This document shows, piece by piece, positions 54,287 to 63,959 of a DNA stretch of 64,000 bases. This DNA is from Mariniblastus sp. GTDB taxonomy: Bacteria; Planctomycetota; Planctomycetia; Pirellulales; Pirellulaceae. The position numbers and the translations under genes are program-made. A model generated the notes under the pieces. The model was not told the DNA's origin. It ran no database searches and worked only from the letters and a program-made list of their open reading frames with translations. Every line of letters starts with the position of its first letter. The stretch's first letter is position 1. The stretch is from positions 1 to 64,000 of the forward strand of contig JAPKBL010000005.1 of the NCBI GenBank assembly GCA_028823415.1. The letters are read 5' to 3'.

Positions 54287-57200
54287 TCATTGCTTGCCTT
54301 TCTTACCGCATTCCCAGAGCCGAACCGAATCAAACACGATTTGGCAATCCGAGCCTCCCTTAAGGGAGAATCTTGGTCCGTTTTTATCATTTTCGTTGAC
54401 GACGGTGACCGTCTCGTGTTCGTAGGTTTTACTGCAACCGTTAACGCTCACTCTGATCGTCCCTTTCTTGTACTCGATGATTAGGTCGATCCACTCGTTG
54501 AGCTTCATGTCCGACTCAGGTTCGGTGTAAGTGGGGCCATCTGGCAGTTTGATTCGATGTCCCCCGCCTTCAAGGTAACTGAGAACGATCATGTGGTGGC
54601 CAATTTGAAAACTGGGACGACCCGGGGTGAGATCCTTCTTTTCAAATTTGTACCGCATGTGGCAGACAAACTGTTCGGGAATGCGATTGAGATGTACGAC
54701 CGGCTCCAGTCCTAGGTGGTGGTCACGCTTCAGCGCCGCGATGGCTTCTTCTTGGGATGTGAATAAGGAAGTCACGATCAGTTTACCATCCTTGATCGAT
54801 TTGTCCTTTTTAGGAAATCCAAAACGTTGTTGGTTAAACTCCCCATCAAAATCGTCGGAATAAACTAGCGTTCCAGTTTTAAACAGTTCTGACTCGAACT
54901 TCGACTGTTTGTCGCCAGGAGAATTTTTTGTCGCGGAAGTTTTTGTCTGAAACGCTTTGCTTTGAACGAGGGCATGAATAAATTCGCTGAGTGAGAACCG
55001 TTTGGTTTTGGCTGATCCGACAATTCCGTCCGCGAGATGTTCATCGGAGAACCCAAAGGGACGACCTAGTCCGTATTCGATCAGGTGCTCGGTGAGTCCC
55101 CGGGCGAAGTCTCCCTCGCGCTCGGTGATCAGATCGCGGAGTTCGTGATAGTCGCTGAAGTTTGGGCCTTTGTGGAATGCTCCTGAGGCGTCGATGGTCC
55201 AAGTCTTCCCCTGCTTCCCTTTGCCTCCGGCATGGTCCGTGGTGCGCCACTTACCAGCGGCGTTGAAGTTCTCCAGTCCGAAACCGATCGGATCGATCTT
55301 GCGGTGGCAACTTGCGCACTGGGCTTCTTCTTGGTGGGCGAGCAGGCGTTCGCGCGTGGTGAGTACCTGGTCATTCAGCCGAGAGATCTGGGGAACATTT
55401 GGCGGCGCTGGTGGCGGCGGATCGTTCAAGAGATGGCGCAGGACCCAGGCTCCACGTTCGATCGGGCTGCTATCGATGCCGTCACTGCCCATGGCGTGGA
55501 TAGCGGCCATACCGAGTAATCCGCCCCGAGGCGAATCGGCGGGCAGTTTGATTTTTTGGAACCTGTCGCCAGAAACACCTTCGATACCGTAGTAGGTGGC
55601 GAGCAGGCCGTTAACGAACACGTAGTCGCTCTTCAAGAGTTTCCCGATGCGACCGTCTTTTGAATCGCGTAGCAGGTGGGCGAACGACTGATAAACCTCT
55701 TCGCGCGTGGCTGCTCTGGTGCTTTCATCAAAATCTCGATGAAGGTTGACGTCAAACTGAAAGAAATCGAGTCGTTCCATGTCGAGCCACTGATGGACGA
55801 ATCCGGAGACGAATTCATCCGAACGCGGATCGGCAATCATTCGATCAACCTGCTGCCGAAGCGTTTCTTGGAGGTGTAGTGTGTTCTGCTCTGCGAGCTT
55901 GAGCAGTTCTGCGTCTGGTGGCCCGCTCCAGAGGAAGTAGGCCAAGCGCACGGCCAATTCTCGATCAGAGAGTTGGCGCGACCCAACCGCGTTGCTGGGT
56001 TCATTGAGGTAGAGGAAGCTAGGTGATGCGAGAATGATGCTGAGTGGCATACGAATTGCAGTCTCGAATGAGTCACCGGACTCTCGACGCGCGGCGAAGA
56101 TGTCAGTGAGGCGATCGATAAACTCGACCTCTGCTTCGACACCGCGGAAGGCTTTGAAAGCGAACTGTTGCAGGATCTCGCGTGCCCGGGAGGAATCGTC
56201 GGGATCGATGGCATCGTCGGGATCGATGATCCACCAGTCGTTCCTGCGAGTATCATTATTGGACGCATTCAGCGGTCCTTCGAGTTCCACCCAGTCGATC
56301 CAGATTGCCGGTGGATGTCCGTAGCCGTTTTCGTTCTTCAGATTGTTGTGCGCATCCCAAAGCGCTTTGAGATTTCCGTTGTTGGGCTGTTTCTCCTGAA
56401 CTGCGAATTCGCGAATCGTATTGGCGGTGACCTCGAGTGGAATCTCGATCGTTTCGGGATTGTCGATGGTGCCGGTGACTTGATGAGTACTGATGGCTCG
56501 GCCTTCGAGTCCCCAGTTTCTGCTTTCAATCTGGCGTTGAGGAGGTCCCACCTGAATGAAACGTCGCTCGGCAGGAGTGCCTTCAACAGCCCCGACACGC
56601 ACACGCATGATATAGCTGCCGGGCGTTAGTTCCTTTTTCTTGGCAGGAACGATGATTCGACCGGTGCCATGAGCAAGCTTTAGGTAGGTGCCGCGGTCGC
56701 GATGTGGCAGGCCGACGTAGTGCTTGTGAAGAGCTAGACTTCGGCTTCGTGAAGGATCAGATGCGGCAGCTTTTTTCGCGTCGCTAAACCCGAACTCCCT
56801 TGGATTGGGAGTATCTTTTAACCGGTCGGCAAAAGTATAAAATCGGTTAGGGTGATCGATCAGGCGATCCGTCTTTCGAATCTTGGCAATGATCGCTTGA
56901 TTCTCAGCGGTCTTGGCTGCCTCATCGACTCCTTTCTTCCACAGCCCGAATCGTTTCTGACGCTCTTCGGTCTGCGCGATTTCTTTCTCGTTCGCCGGAT
57001 TGATTGTCTTCTCAGGCTCAACGCGAACAATTCTGGATTCAGTGTCCGCAGTCTCACTGATTGGCCCGGTCAGCTCAATCCAGTCGACCCAAATTGCGGG
57101 AGGAGTGCCGTAGCCGTTCCTCTGCTTGTATATGGAGAATTCATTTCTGAGAATTCTTTTACTATCTTCGGGTTGGCGTTCCCGAATCCCCAGTTCGCGT

Positions 57201-58450
57201 GGCGTGTTTGAACCGATCACAAGTGTCGTTTCGATGATTTCCGGATTATCTTCGGTGCCCGTAACCTGGTAGCTGGCAAGTGGCTTGCCTGAGAAACCCG
57301 CCGGCTGCCCGTTGATGTGATAGGGGTGTCCGACCTCGATAAAATGACGAGAGGAATCAGAACTCTCCACCGCTCCGGCTCGGATTCTCAATTTGTACGT
57401 TCCGGGGGGAACGTCTTTGGGATCAGGGACAACGTCGATTCGCTGGATGCCCCACGTGAGTTTCAGATAGGTGCCCTGATCGCTATTGGGAAGCTCGAGG
57501 TAGTGCTTCATGTAGGCGTGGGTGCGTCCATAGCCACCTTGGAAAGAGAAGGAGGCGTCATTGCCGTCAAGGAAACCGAACTTCGTTGCATCGGGAGCTC
57601 CCTTGAGAAGTTCAGTGTTCTGATAGAGTCGCAGGTTGTTCCTGAGGTCATCGATTTTGAATTTCTCACGGATCTGCGCGAGCGCTTCCTCGTTTTCGGA
57701 AAGAAAGGCAACCTTGTCGATTTCGGCTTTCCAGAGCAGGTAGCGTTTCTGCGTCTTCTCCTGCTTTGCCATAATCTTGCGACTCTTCACATTGACAGTA
57801 TCTTCGGGCTCCAACCGGAAGGTCTTCGTTACCTGGCCTGCTGCCGCCCGACGCTCAAAGGCTTCGTCGATCGCGCTGCGTCCCAGCTTGAGATACTGTA
57901 CGATCTGATCGCTGGAGACGAACTGAGAAGCCCCCACGGTATCAAAGGAACCTGAACCGCCGTCGGCAGGCAGAGAGGAAGCGTCGGCCTTGATGCCGAG
58001 AAGATGTTCGATCGTGTTCAGATATTCTCGACGGTTGAGCCGTCGCATCGTGATGTTGCCACCCGAATCCGACAAAGCCTTACGGGCTGCCACCATCGTT
58101 TGAGCGAGGTTATCGAGAAAGTCTGCCTTCTCAACATTGTCAGGTTGCTCGTAGTCTTCCGGCGGCATTTCTCCGGAGTTCAAAACGTTTAGCACCTTCT
58201 GCCATTTTTCTGCCTGTTCGACAGTCGTGATTTCCAGCGCGAGTGTTTCCAGATCTACCCCTCCCTCCCGTGTTTTCGAATCGTGACACTCGAAGCAATA
58301 CGACGCTAGAAATGGTTGGCTTTTCTCTGGAAGGTTTATCTGTTGCGGGGTTGCATGTACGAAACTGCAAAGCCCCAGCACTAACATAAAAATAGCTAGA
58401 TTGGTCAAACTGCTTTTGCATACAATCTTGCAATTGTGGAAATTTGTCAC
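54287..58450 (-). CDS. DUF1592/DUF1588/DUF1585-type planctomycete cytochrome protein with duplicated insert
   Basis: I place the start at GTG 58450, not the track's 58540: AAGGAG lies 8 nt upstream and the GTG overlaps the DUF1552 stop (GTGA). That gives 1387 residues with a signal helix ('LTNLAIFMLVLGLCSFVHA'). A cytochrome site C52-F-E-C-H heads a DUF1587 block ('MRRLNRREYLNTIEHLLG'). Two homologous inserts of about 260 residues follow ('YLKLTWG...' and 'YLKLAHG...'). Then come DUF1595/DUF1592 ('LADREL'-like 'SRQLSDRELAVRLAYFLWSG'), DUF1588 with 'CASCHRKIDPIGFGLENFN', and DUF1585. The last ~190 residues are a LamG/DUF1080-like domain ('HRIKLPDGPTYTE'). It forms an operon with DUF1552. Role unknown; probably periplasmic electron transfer linked to polymer use. 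Confidence 0.88.
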   Translation of the reverse strand: MTNFHNCKIVCKSSLTNLAIFMLVLGLCSFVHATPQQINLPEKSQPFLASYCFECHDSKTREGGVDLETLALEITTVEQAEKWQKVLNVLNSGEMPPEDYEQPDNVEKADFLDNLAQTMVAARKALSDSGGNITMRRLNRREYLNTIEHLLGIKADASSLPADGGSGSFDTVGASQFVSSDQIVQYLKLGRSAIDEAFERRAAAGQVTKTFRLEPEDTVNVKSRKIMAKQEKTQKRYLLWKAEIDKVAFLSENEEALAQIREKFKIDDLRNNLRLYQNTELLKGAPDATKFGFLDGNDASFSFQGGYGRTHAYMKHYLELPNSDQGTYLKLTWGIQRIDVVPDPKDVPPGTYKLRIRAGAVESSDSSRHFIEVGHPYHINGQPAGFSGKPLASYQVTGTEDNPEIIETTLVIGSNTPRELGIRERQPEDSKRILRNEFSIYKQRNGYGTPPAIWVDWIELTGPISETADTESRIVRVEPEKTINPANEKEIAQTEERQKRFGLWKKGVDEAAKTAENQAIIAKIRKTDRLIDHPNRFYTFADRLKDTPNPREFGFSDAKKAAASDPSRSRSLALHKHYVGLPHRDRGTYLKLAHGTGRIIVPAKKKELTPGSYIMRVRVGAVEGTPAERRFIQVGPPQRQIESRNWGLEGRAISTHQVTGTIDNPETIEIPLEVTANTIREFAVQEKQPNNGNLKALWDAHNNLKNENGYGHPPAIWIDWVELEGPLNASNNDTRRNDWWIIDPDDAIDPDDSSRAREILQQFAFKAFRGVEAEVEFIDRLTDIFAARRESGDSFETAIRMPLSIILASPSFLYLNEPSNAVGSRQLSDRELAVRLAYFLWSGPPDAELLKLAEQNTLHLQETLRQQVDRMIADPRSDEFVSGFVHQWLDMERLDFFQFDVNLHRDFDESTRAATREEVYQSFAHLLRDSKDGRIGKLLKSDYVFVNGLLATYYGIEGVSGDRFQKIKLPADSPRGGLLGMAAIHAMGSDGIDSSPIERGAWVLRHLLNDPPPPAPPNVPQISRLNDQVLTTRERLLAHQEEAQCASCHRKIDPIGFGLENFNAAGKWRTTDHAGGKGKQGKTWTIDASGAFHKGPNFSDYHELRDLITEREGDFARGLTEHLIEYGLGRPFGFSDEHLADGIVGSAKTKRFSLSEFIHALVQSKAFQTKTSATKNSPGDKQSKFESELFKTGTLVYSDDFDGEFNQQRFGFPKKDKSIKDGKLIVTSLFTSQEEAIAALKRDHHLGLEPVVHLNRIPEQFVCHMRYKFEKKDLTPGRPSFQIGHHMIVLSYLEGGGHRIKLPDGPTYTEPESDMKLNEWIDLIIEYKKGTIRVSVNGCSKTYEHETVTVVNENDKNGPRFSLKGGSDCQIVFDSVRLWECGKKGKQ

Positions 58451-59736
58451 GCCTGTAACTCCTTCACGATGCCGGTGCTGTCGCCGTGTCGCGGAGCGTC
58501 GATCCCTATTCCTTGTAGCATCGTTAACCACACGTTGCACAGTGGCGTGTCTTTTGGCACGACAAGATGCTGGCCCAGTTTCAACTTAGCACCACCACCG
58601 GTAAGGATGGTCGGGCAATTGGTGAGGTAATGAATGGAGCTGATGTTCGATCCGAAAGCCACAGCGGTATGGTCGAAGAGACTCGATCCGTCGGCTTCTT
58701 TGGTTGCCTTGAGTTTGTCGATCAGGCGGGCTAAAAGTTCGCTGTGAGTTTTGTCGCGTAACTTGGATGCATCCATGCGAGCCCCGGGGGAATAGTGGCT
58801 CACATTGTGCGCGCTTGGTTTGAGATCGAGACTTTGCAGTAGATTCTGACCGGGCATACGATAGGTTAGTGAACGCGTGCTGTCTGTCTGCAACGCCGCA
58901 ACGATGAGATCCTGCATGATCTCGATCTCAGCCTTTCCCTTAAGACCAGGCGCTGGAGCTTCGAGGGGAGCCTTGACCTTGGGAACGTCGAGCCAGTCTT
59001 CGTCCTTTTTCAGACGATTTTCGATGTCTCGAATTCCCTGAAAGTATTCGTCGAGCTTTCCCGTGTCGGTTTTAGAGAGGCCTCGCTGAACGCCTTTGGC
59101 CTGGCTGAGAACCGCGTCCAGGACGCTGCGATTTTCGGCGATCGCAGCCTGGCGTTGTTCCAGTGGGAGGTCGTCGGCGGAGAAGAGTTTGTGAAATACT
59201 TGCACCGGATCGTCCTGGCCGGCGACTGGCTTGCCGCGCTGATCCCAAGCCAGGGAAAGCCCGGGGCCGTGACCCTGAAGATCGGAACCATTGAGTTGAA
59301 TCGAAGAGAATCGAGTATCTTTGCCTAACTGCTCAGCGATGATCTGGTCGACGGAGATGCTGTTGGCCATGTTCTGGCCGGGCACCGAATAGCGATTTGC
59401 TCCGGTAAGCCAAAAGGTGCTACCCCAATGCGCTTCGTTGGCGAATTGATTTGAGCATCCCTGCACGACGGTGATATCGGCCTGGTGTCGGGCAAGTGGA
59501 GCGAGTCCTTCAGATAGTTGGTAGTTCGCTCCCGTTTGATTGATATCGGGATACCACGTCTCTTTGGTCACGCCAAATCCAATACCGAGAAAAACGCTGC
59601 GTTTAGGCGGGGTGGCAGGTGTCGCACTCGCAGCCGAAGCAAATCGGCGAAAGCCGACAGATTCCAGCGCAGGCAGCGCGATTAGCGCACCGGTACCGCG
59701 TAAAAAGTGACGGCGATCTAAGTTGGTTTTCATCAT
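58447..59736 (-). CDS. DUF1552 protein, Tat-exported
   Basis: The 429-residue protein starts with a twin-arginine signal ('LDRRHFLRGTGALIALPALE'). The DUF1552 body follows: 'VFLGIGFGVTKETWYPD', 'ADITVVQGCSNQFANEAHWG', 'ISVDQIIAEQLG' and the late 'DGSSLFDHTAVAFGSNISS'. The family belongs to the broad alkaline-phosphatase/sulfatase-like group but has no proven activity. DUF1552 genes are consistently paired with DUF1592 genes in planctomycetes, and here the two overlap by four bases. It begins 20 nt after the anti-sigma-like gene. Confidence 0.93.
   Translation of the reverse strand: MMKTNLDRRHFLRGTGALIALPALESVGFRRFASAASATPATPPKRSVFLGIGFGVTKETWYPDINQTGANYQLSEGLAPLARHQADITVVQGCSNQFANEAHWGSTFWLTGANRYSVPGQNMANSISVDQIIAEQLGKDTRFSSIQLNGSDLQGHGPGLSLAWDQRGKPVAGQDDPVQVFHKLFSADDLPLEQRQAAIAENRSVLDAVLSQAKGVQRGLSKTDTGKLDEYFQGIRDIENRLKKDEDWLDVPKVKAPLEAPAPGLKGKAEIEIMQDLIVAALQTDSTRSLTYRMPGQNLLQSLDLKPSAHNVSHYSPGARMDASKLRDKTHSELLARLIDKLKATKEADGSSLFDHTAVAFGSNISSIHYLTNCPTILTGGGAKLKLGQHLVVPKDTPLCNVWLTMLQGIGIDAPRHGDSTGIVKELQA
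58459..58464 (-). promoter_or_regulatory. Ribosome binding site deciding the GTG start of the DUF1592 gene
   Basis: AAGGAG on the minus strand sits 8 nt before GTG 58450 and lies inside the end of the DUF1552 gene. It is the strongest Shine-Dalgarno match seen near any start in the window and argues against the upstream ATG used by the ORF track. Confidence 0.8.
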
Positions 59737-59756
59737 TTTGAACTTTGGAAAATGAG

Positions 59757-60740
59757 TTATTTTAGAAAGTGAACTGGCAGAGTCGGTCGCTGGATCGCTG
59801 TGAGCTGAATGTCGTCAACAAAGAAGCCGCCTAAATCAACCGGAGCCGCTCGAGATTTGGTGCTCGCCGCAACGACGACGAGTGCAACCGTTGCGTCCGA
59901 TTCCAGAAGGCAGGACGCGGTAATTGTTGCCGGTTTTGCTCCCGGCGTAAACTTGATCTCTTTTTTGCCAAATCCGACCCCGTGCTCGCTGATTACCCGC
60001 GGCCACTCTTTAGCAATTGCTTCTGGCTTCAGATTGAACAGGTAGATGCGACAACTACCCGCAAGTTTTGGCAATTCGGCATCGGTCGGGGTAGACTCTC
60101 GGCGAAAGCGGGCTGAGAGGTTAAGAGTAATTTGCGTCTCGGAATTTTCTGTTTCCCATTGCTCTCGAATGGACGAGAGATCGACCAACTGAAACACGGA
60201 GCAGTTCGAGGCGAAGTCGTTGGACTCGCCATTGACATTTCCCGTTTTCAGAAGACGCAACATTCGGTTTCCATCCGCTTCTTCAATCACCTCGGCAGGA
60301 TTTCCACCCCAAGTGCCAAAGTGAGACGGGAAGCCAATTTCAATCGGACCAGAAAACGTCTCGAAATCGCCGTTGGCAATTTGAATCGGTCTTGCCTGTG
60401 ATTGAGGCGACTTCACGGCCCAGACTACTCCGACTCCCAGCAGACCAACCATTGCACCCGCCACCAAAGCCGCTGCTATCTGCTGCGGCCAAGCAAAGAT
60501 ACGCCGTGTCGGCCTCGTCAGCGGCTGACTTTTGACCACCTGGCCTTCCGCATCGAGAATGGAAACGATTGACTCGTCGCGCAGGTGACTGACCAAAGCC
60601 TGTTCATCGACCAGCGATTTTGACATGATCGTTCGAGCTTCCGGATGTTGGCGGAGTAGCTCGTTCAGTTCGGTTCGTGCAGATTCGTCGCCGTCGTCCC
60701 GGACTTTTTGAAGCAAGCTGAGAAGTCGTTCTTCCATCAT
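59757..60740 (-). CDS. Single-pass anti-sigma-like protein with jelly-roll-like outer domain
   Basis: The 327-residue protein has a ~85-residue cytoplasmic start ('EERLLSLLQKVRDDGDESAR', 'LNELLRQHPEARTIMS'). One membrane helix follows ('IAAALVAGAMVGLLGVGVVWAV'). The outer domain begins 'IQIANGDFETFSG' and ends 'LGGFFVDDIQLTA', the usual first and last strands of CBM4/9-like jelly rolls. The start overlaps the sigma factor stop by four bases (ATGA). By analogy with FecR-type regulators it would hold the sigma factor and release it on an outside signal. No FecR motif itself is clear. Confidence 0.75.
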   Translation of the reverse strand: MMEERLLSLLQKVRDDGDESARTELNELLRQHPEARTIMSKSLVDEQALVSHLRDESIVSILDAEGQVVKSQPLTRPTRRIFAWPQQIAAALVAGAMVGLLGVGVVWAVKSPQSQARPIQIANGDFETFSGPIEIGFPSHFGTWGGNPAEVIEEADGNRMLRLLKTGNVNGESNDFASNCSVFQLVDLSSIREQWETENSETQITLNLSARFRRESTPTDAELPKLAGSCRIYLFNLKPEAIAKEWPRVISEHGVGFGKKEIKFTPGAKPATITASCLLESDATVALVVVAASTKSRAAPVDLGGFFVDDIQLTAIQRPTLPVHFLK

Positions 60741-61258
60741 GAATTGGTCCTCATCTCAAGCTCGATACACGCACTTAGTTGTCGGCGAATTCGCAGCAAG
60801 TTCATTTTCACCGCACTCAGCTTCCGTCCGGAGGCTTTTGCTATGTCCTTTAAACTTTGGCTAGCGGTGTAGTAGTCATGCAATAGAGCTTTCGGCAATG
60901 GATCGAGTTTCCCTAAGCACTTCGCCAACGCCTCCCGCCGTTGGTCAAACGCACTGGCGGCTTGCTTTGTATCCCTTGCCATCGCTTGAATTACATCTTC
61001 ATCGAACACCAAACGATCCCGTTTTTGATCGCGGTAATGTGAAAGCAACGTGAAGCGTGCCACAGTGAACGCCCACGGTAAAAACTCCGTATCTGGATCC
61101 CAATCTGATGACTTCTGCCACAACTTGACGCAAGTTGCCTGCAGCACCTCGCGCGCATCCTCACGATTAGCGAGATTCGCGTGGCAGTACGCTTCCAGCG
61201 CGGGTTGGTGGCGGGTCAACGCCTCAATAAAGCGGGTTTCATCCGAGGGAGGCAGCAT
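60737..61258 (-). CDS. ECF RNA polymerase sigma factor
   Basis: The 173-residue protein has region 2 ('YCHANLANREDAREVLQATC', 'FLPWAFTVARFTLLSHYRD') and a region 4 helix-turn-helix ('SLKDIAKASGRKLSAVKMNL'). It fits the planctomycete ECF group, as does the first sigma factor in this window. It heads a four-gene operon with its membrane partner, DUF1552 and DUF1592. A perfect palindrome and a repeated AACTTGGTT lie 55-105 bases upstream and could be its operator or promoter elements. Confidence 0.92.
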   Translation of the reverse strand: MLPPSDETRFIEALTRHQPALEAYCHANLANREDAREVLQATCVKLWQKSSDWDPDTEFLPWAFTVARFTLLSHYRDQKRDRLVFDEDVIQAMARDTKQAASAFDQRREALAKCLGKLDPLPKALLHDYYTASQSLKDIAKASGRKLSAVKMNLLRIRRQLSACIELEMRTNS

Positions 61259-61611
61259 CTCTAAAACGATTCTTCGCCATAAAAAAAGGTGGATCTGAGT
61301 CTTTCATGGTCTCAACCAAACTTGGTTGAAGCCTTTGAGCAGCGCACTTGGGTAACTTGGTTAGTGTCTGATCTCATTAGTTTATTCCACGAAAACACAT
61401 GGCGGTCACATTTTTTTATCCAAGAGAGTTAACTTTACAGTCGTTTCTGACTTTTATGGTGTTTTTTTGAGCGCAATGTCAATTATCGATTCGCACTCAA
61501 TCCAACAACTGCTTTGTGCAATCGGCAACAACAGGAGCAAATAGCAAGGGTTTTTACTGGCGGGCTGGGAGCTTAAGCAGTTCGCTCGGGCTGCGTCGAA
61601 TGAAACGCAAT
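61259..61611. other. Promoter-side region of the sigma operon
   Basis: These 353 bases contain no gene. The part nearest the sigma gene carries the palindrome and direct repeat listed separately. The part nearest 61611 follows the stop of the flavin oxidoreductase gene from the other side and shows no clear terminator. Confidence 0.55.
61312..61362. promoter_or_regulatory. Putative operator: palindrome plus repeated half-site
   Basis: TCAACCAA-AC-TTGGTTGA (61312-61329) is a perfect 8-bp inverted repeat with a two-base centre. The 9-mer AACTTGGTT inside it (61319-61327) recurs at 61354-61362, exactly 35 bases away. Both lie about 55-105 bases upstream of the sigma factor start. The short centre argues for a protein-binding site and not a transcript hairpin. 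Confidence 0.5.
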
Positions 61612-63027
61612 CTATTTTAAACTATCCAGCAGTTTTTTTTCCGTACGCTCTTTGTAATATGGATCAAGCGGATAGCAGCCGCTGACGATTCCATTTCGCG
61701 GCGCGGTCGTACAGTCGCTAAAGGTGCGACACACCTTCTTACGTGTCATCACTTTCCCAGCCAAAACGTCTGCGGGGAGTTCTGGATAGGACAGTACCAT
61801 TCGACCCAGTCCTATCGAATCGACCTGACCTTCGCGAACGACTGCCTGAGCCACATGCGGCAACCACTCCTGCAAGTAACTATAGCCCGAACCGACAAAG
61901 ACCAGTTCCGGATGCTGTCTCTTTAATTCCGCCGTTGCCTGAATCTGCCGAGCGACTCCAACCAGTGGATCTTCGGGAAGCTGATAGCCATCACTGGGCG
62001 GAAAATAAGCTGGACGCTGAATGTGGGGATTGTAATAAGGACTACCGGCAGTCGTGCAGACCATTCGGATGCCGAGCGATTTCAGTAACGTCAAGAACTT
62101 CGACGGTTCATCGAGATCAACGCCGGTGCCGGTTATGTTGCTGCCGAAAGCGAGCCGAGGATCTCCTTCAGCCTCGGGGACACCAATCCGATCGTCTCCC
62201 GGTCGGTACGGAAGGAAATCGAAGATGCTGACGCGGACACCAATTTCTAAATCGGATGTGCAAGCTCGAATTCCTTCGACGATGTCGCGTAGAAACCGAG
62301 TACGGTTTTCAAAACTACCACCAAATTTTCCAGGACGGTCGATGCCGCTCAACAGTTCATGTCCTAAGTAGCCATGACAATGTTTGACATCCACAAATTG
62401 AAACCCCGCTTTTTCAGACAGCGTTGCTGCGGTTACAAAGTCTTCGATCAATCGCGACAGATCATCATCGCTCAACATTAAGGAGTCATCGGTAATTCCG
62501 AGGCGGGCGTCGAGGACTGGATTCCGTTGAGCGATTCGCGGCTCGCTGCGATCCTTGGCATTCGGTTTTGAAAAGCGCCCCGAGTGGGTCAATTGCAATC
62601 CGACTAACAAATCGCTCGAAGTCCCGAAATCGGCCTCATGAGTGGCGACCAGATCAGTGCGCAGGGATTCGATCTCGGCCAGATTGAGATCATTGATCAG
62701 GAGCTGGTTGGGATTGGCCCTCCCATCGTGCCGAACAGCAACGGCCTCGCCACCCCAAATTAATTTAGCCCCACTGCGACCAAAGTTTTTCCATCGACGC
62801 CGTGTGAGCTCAGACGGTTTTCCATCGGGTGTCCCATCCCAGCCCTCCATCGGCAAGATACTGAATCGATTTCCAATCTTAAAGTCATGGACTTCGATGG
62901 GCTGGGCGAGCAACGAATCGGCGCCGCTCTCCAACGTTTCTTCGCAAGGAAGATCTAATTTCAATTCACTCAAATGGCGAGTGAACTCGGCGTGTGTCTT
63001 GAACCCGGCGACGCGTGGATAAGCCAT
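61612..63027 (-). CDS. NADH:flavin oxidoreductase (old yellow enzyme family)
   Basis: The ATG at 63027 overlaps the upstream stop (TAATG), giving 471 residues. The TIM-barrel flavin enzyme shows '[15 protein letters not shown]', '[16 protein letters not shown]' and the diagnostic block '[20 protein letters not shown]', then '[17 protein letters not shown]'. A cysteine-rich tail ('[20 protein letters not shown]') may bind iron-sulfur, as in dienoyl-CoA reductase-type members. It probably reduces an enone or keto sugar derivative in the cytoplasm. It is coupled to a DHDPS-family gene, so the two likely act on the same substrate. Confidence 0.88.
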   Translation of the reverse strand: MAYPRVAGFKTHAEFTRHLSELKLDLPCEETLESGADSLLAQPIEVHDFKIGNRFSILPMEGWDGTPDGKPSELTRRRWKNFGRSGAKLIWGGEAVAVRHDGRANPNQLLINDLNLAEIESLRTDLVATHEADFGTSSDLLVGLQLTHSGRFSKPNAKDRSEPRIAQRNPVLDARLGITDDSLMLSDDDLSRLIEDFVTAATLSEKAGFQFVDVKHCHGYLGHELLSGIDRPGKFGGSFENRTRFLRDIVEGIRACTSDLEIGVRVSIFDFLPYRPGDDRIGVPEAEGDPRLAFGSNITGTGVDLDEPSKFLTLLKSLGIRMVCTTAGSPYYNPHIQRPAYFPPSDGYQLPEDPLVGVARQIQATAELKRQHPELVFVGSGYSYLQEWLPHVAQAVVREGQVDSIGLGRMVLSYPELPADVLAGKVMTRKKVCRTFSDCTTAPRNGIVSGCYPLDPYYKERTEKKLLDSLK

Positions 63028-63959
63028 TAGTTGCACTCCGCCAGAAGTTTTTGAAGATCACCGGCAATCGTTTGTAGAACTTCGACATCCGAATCGGGAC
63101 GCTGTAACGCATCAGGATGCGTAGCGCTGCTGTCGATTAAGCCTCGGACTTTTAAAAACGTGGCGGCTGAGTGCTTGTACGCGGATGCCGGATTACGAAA
63201 TGCAAAAGCCCCTAAATATTGAAGTAGATCATTCATCTCGTAGAAGCGAGGGTCGCCGGCAGCCCACATCGTATCGCGTTTCGCAAACGCTTCCGGGGCG
63301 AATGTGCTCAACCCCAGCAAATAGTCACTCCCATACATGACCATGTCGATCGCCAAATCGTTTCCCGTGTAGACCTTGAACTCGGGTCGGACGCGATTGC
63401 GCAACTCAAGCCGGCGCCATTCAGGAAGGCGATGTAGTGAAGAGTGTTTGGCCCCGACCGCATTCGGGATACACATCAGTTGTTCGTAGGCTTCGAGCGA
63501 GTAGATCTTGCCGAAGGGAGCAAATGCCTTTCCCAGCTCGAAGAACAGGAATTGGTCACACGACCCTGCCAGAGTCTGGTAGGCAGATACGAGTTCGGCA
63601 TCGGGTAACTCGATCAGACCGTAGGATTGAAAGAAGATGGGCATCCCCTGATTCTCCTGTACCTGTTCGATCCCATTTCGGTAGCGGTCGGCATCGAACG
63701 GCTCTCCTGGTGAGTCGCTGACAAAAACGCCGCCAACGAATTTCTCACCAGAAGTGAGGACGCGCGTACGTCGCAGGACTTCCAGTCGGGTCGATTCGTC
63801 AATCAAGTTGCCGTATCCGGTATCCATATTGACGGCAGGTATTAGACCGGCACTAAGGGTGCGCTGAAGAAGGCATTCGAATCCCCTCCAATCGACCGTG
63901 TGATCATTGTTGTAGGGCAGAAGAACTGCAGAGATGCCGGTGATTTTGCGTCGCGGCAT
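63027..63959 (-). CDS. Dihydrodipicolinate synthase-family aldolase/lyase
   Basis: The 310-residue protein has the DHDPS/N-acetylneuraminate lyase barrel: '[20 protein letters not shown]', 'FFQSYG' and the Schiff-base lysine in '[11 protein letters not shown]' (Lys171). The family condenses or cleaves pyruvate-containing compounds such as 2-keto-3-deoxy sugars. The frame stays open upstream to the window edge (no stop before 64000), and no good ribosome site precedes ATG 63959, so the true start may lie outside. Its stop overlaps the flavin oxidoreductase start. Confidence 0.85.
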   Translation of the reverse strand: MPRRKITGISAVLLPYNNDHTVDWRGFECLLQRTLSAGLIPAVNMDTGYGNLIDESTRLEVLRRTRVLTSGEKFVGGVFVSDSPGEPFDADRYRNGIEQVQENQGMPIFFQSYGLIELPDAELVSAYQTLAGSCDQFLFFELGKAFAPFGKIYSLEAYEQLMCIPNAVGAKHSSLHRLPEWRRLELRNRVRPEFKVYTGNDLAIDMVMYGSDYLLGLSTFAPEAFAKRDTMWAAGDPRFYEMNDLLQYLGAFAFRNPASAYKHSAATFLKVRGLIDSSATHPDALQRPDSDVEVLQTIAGDLQKLLAECN

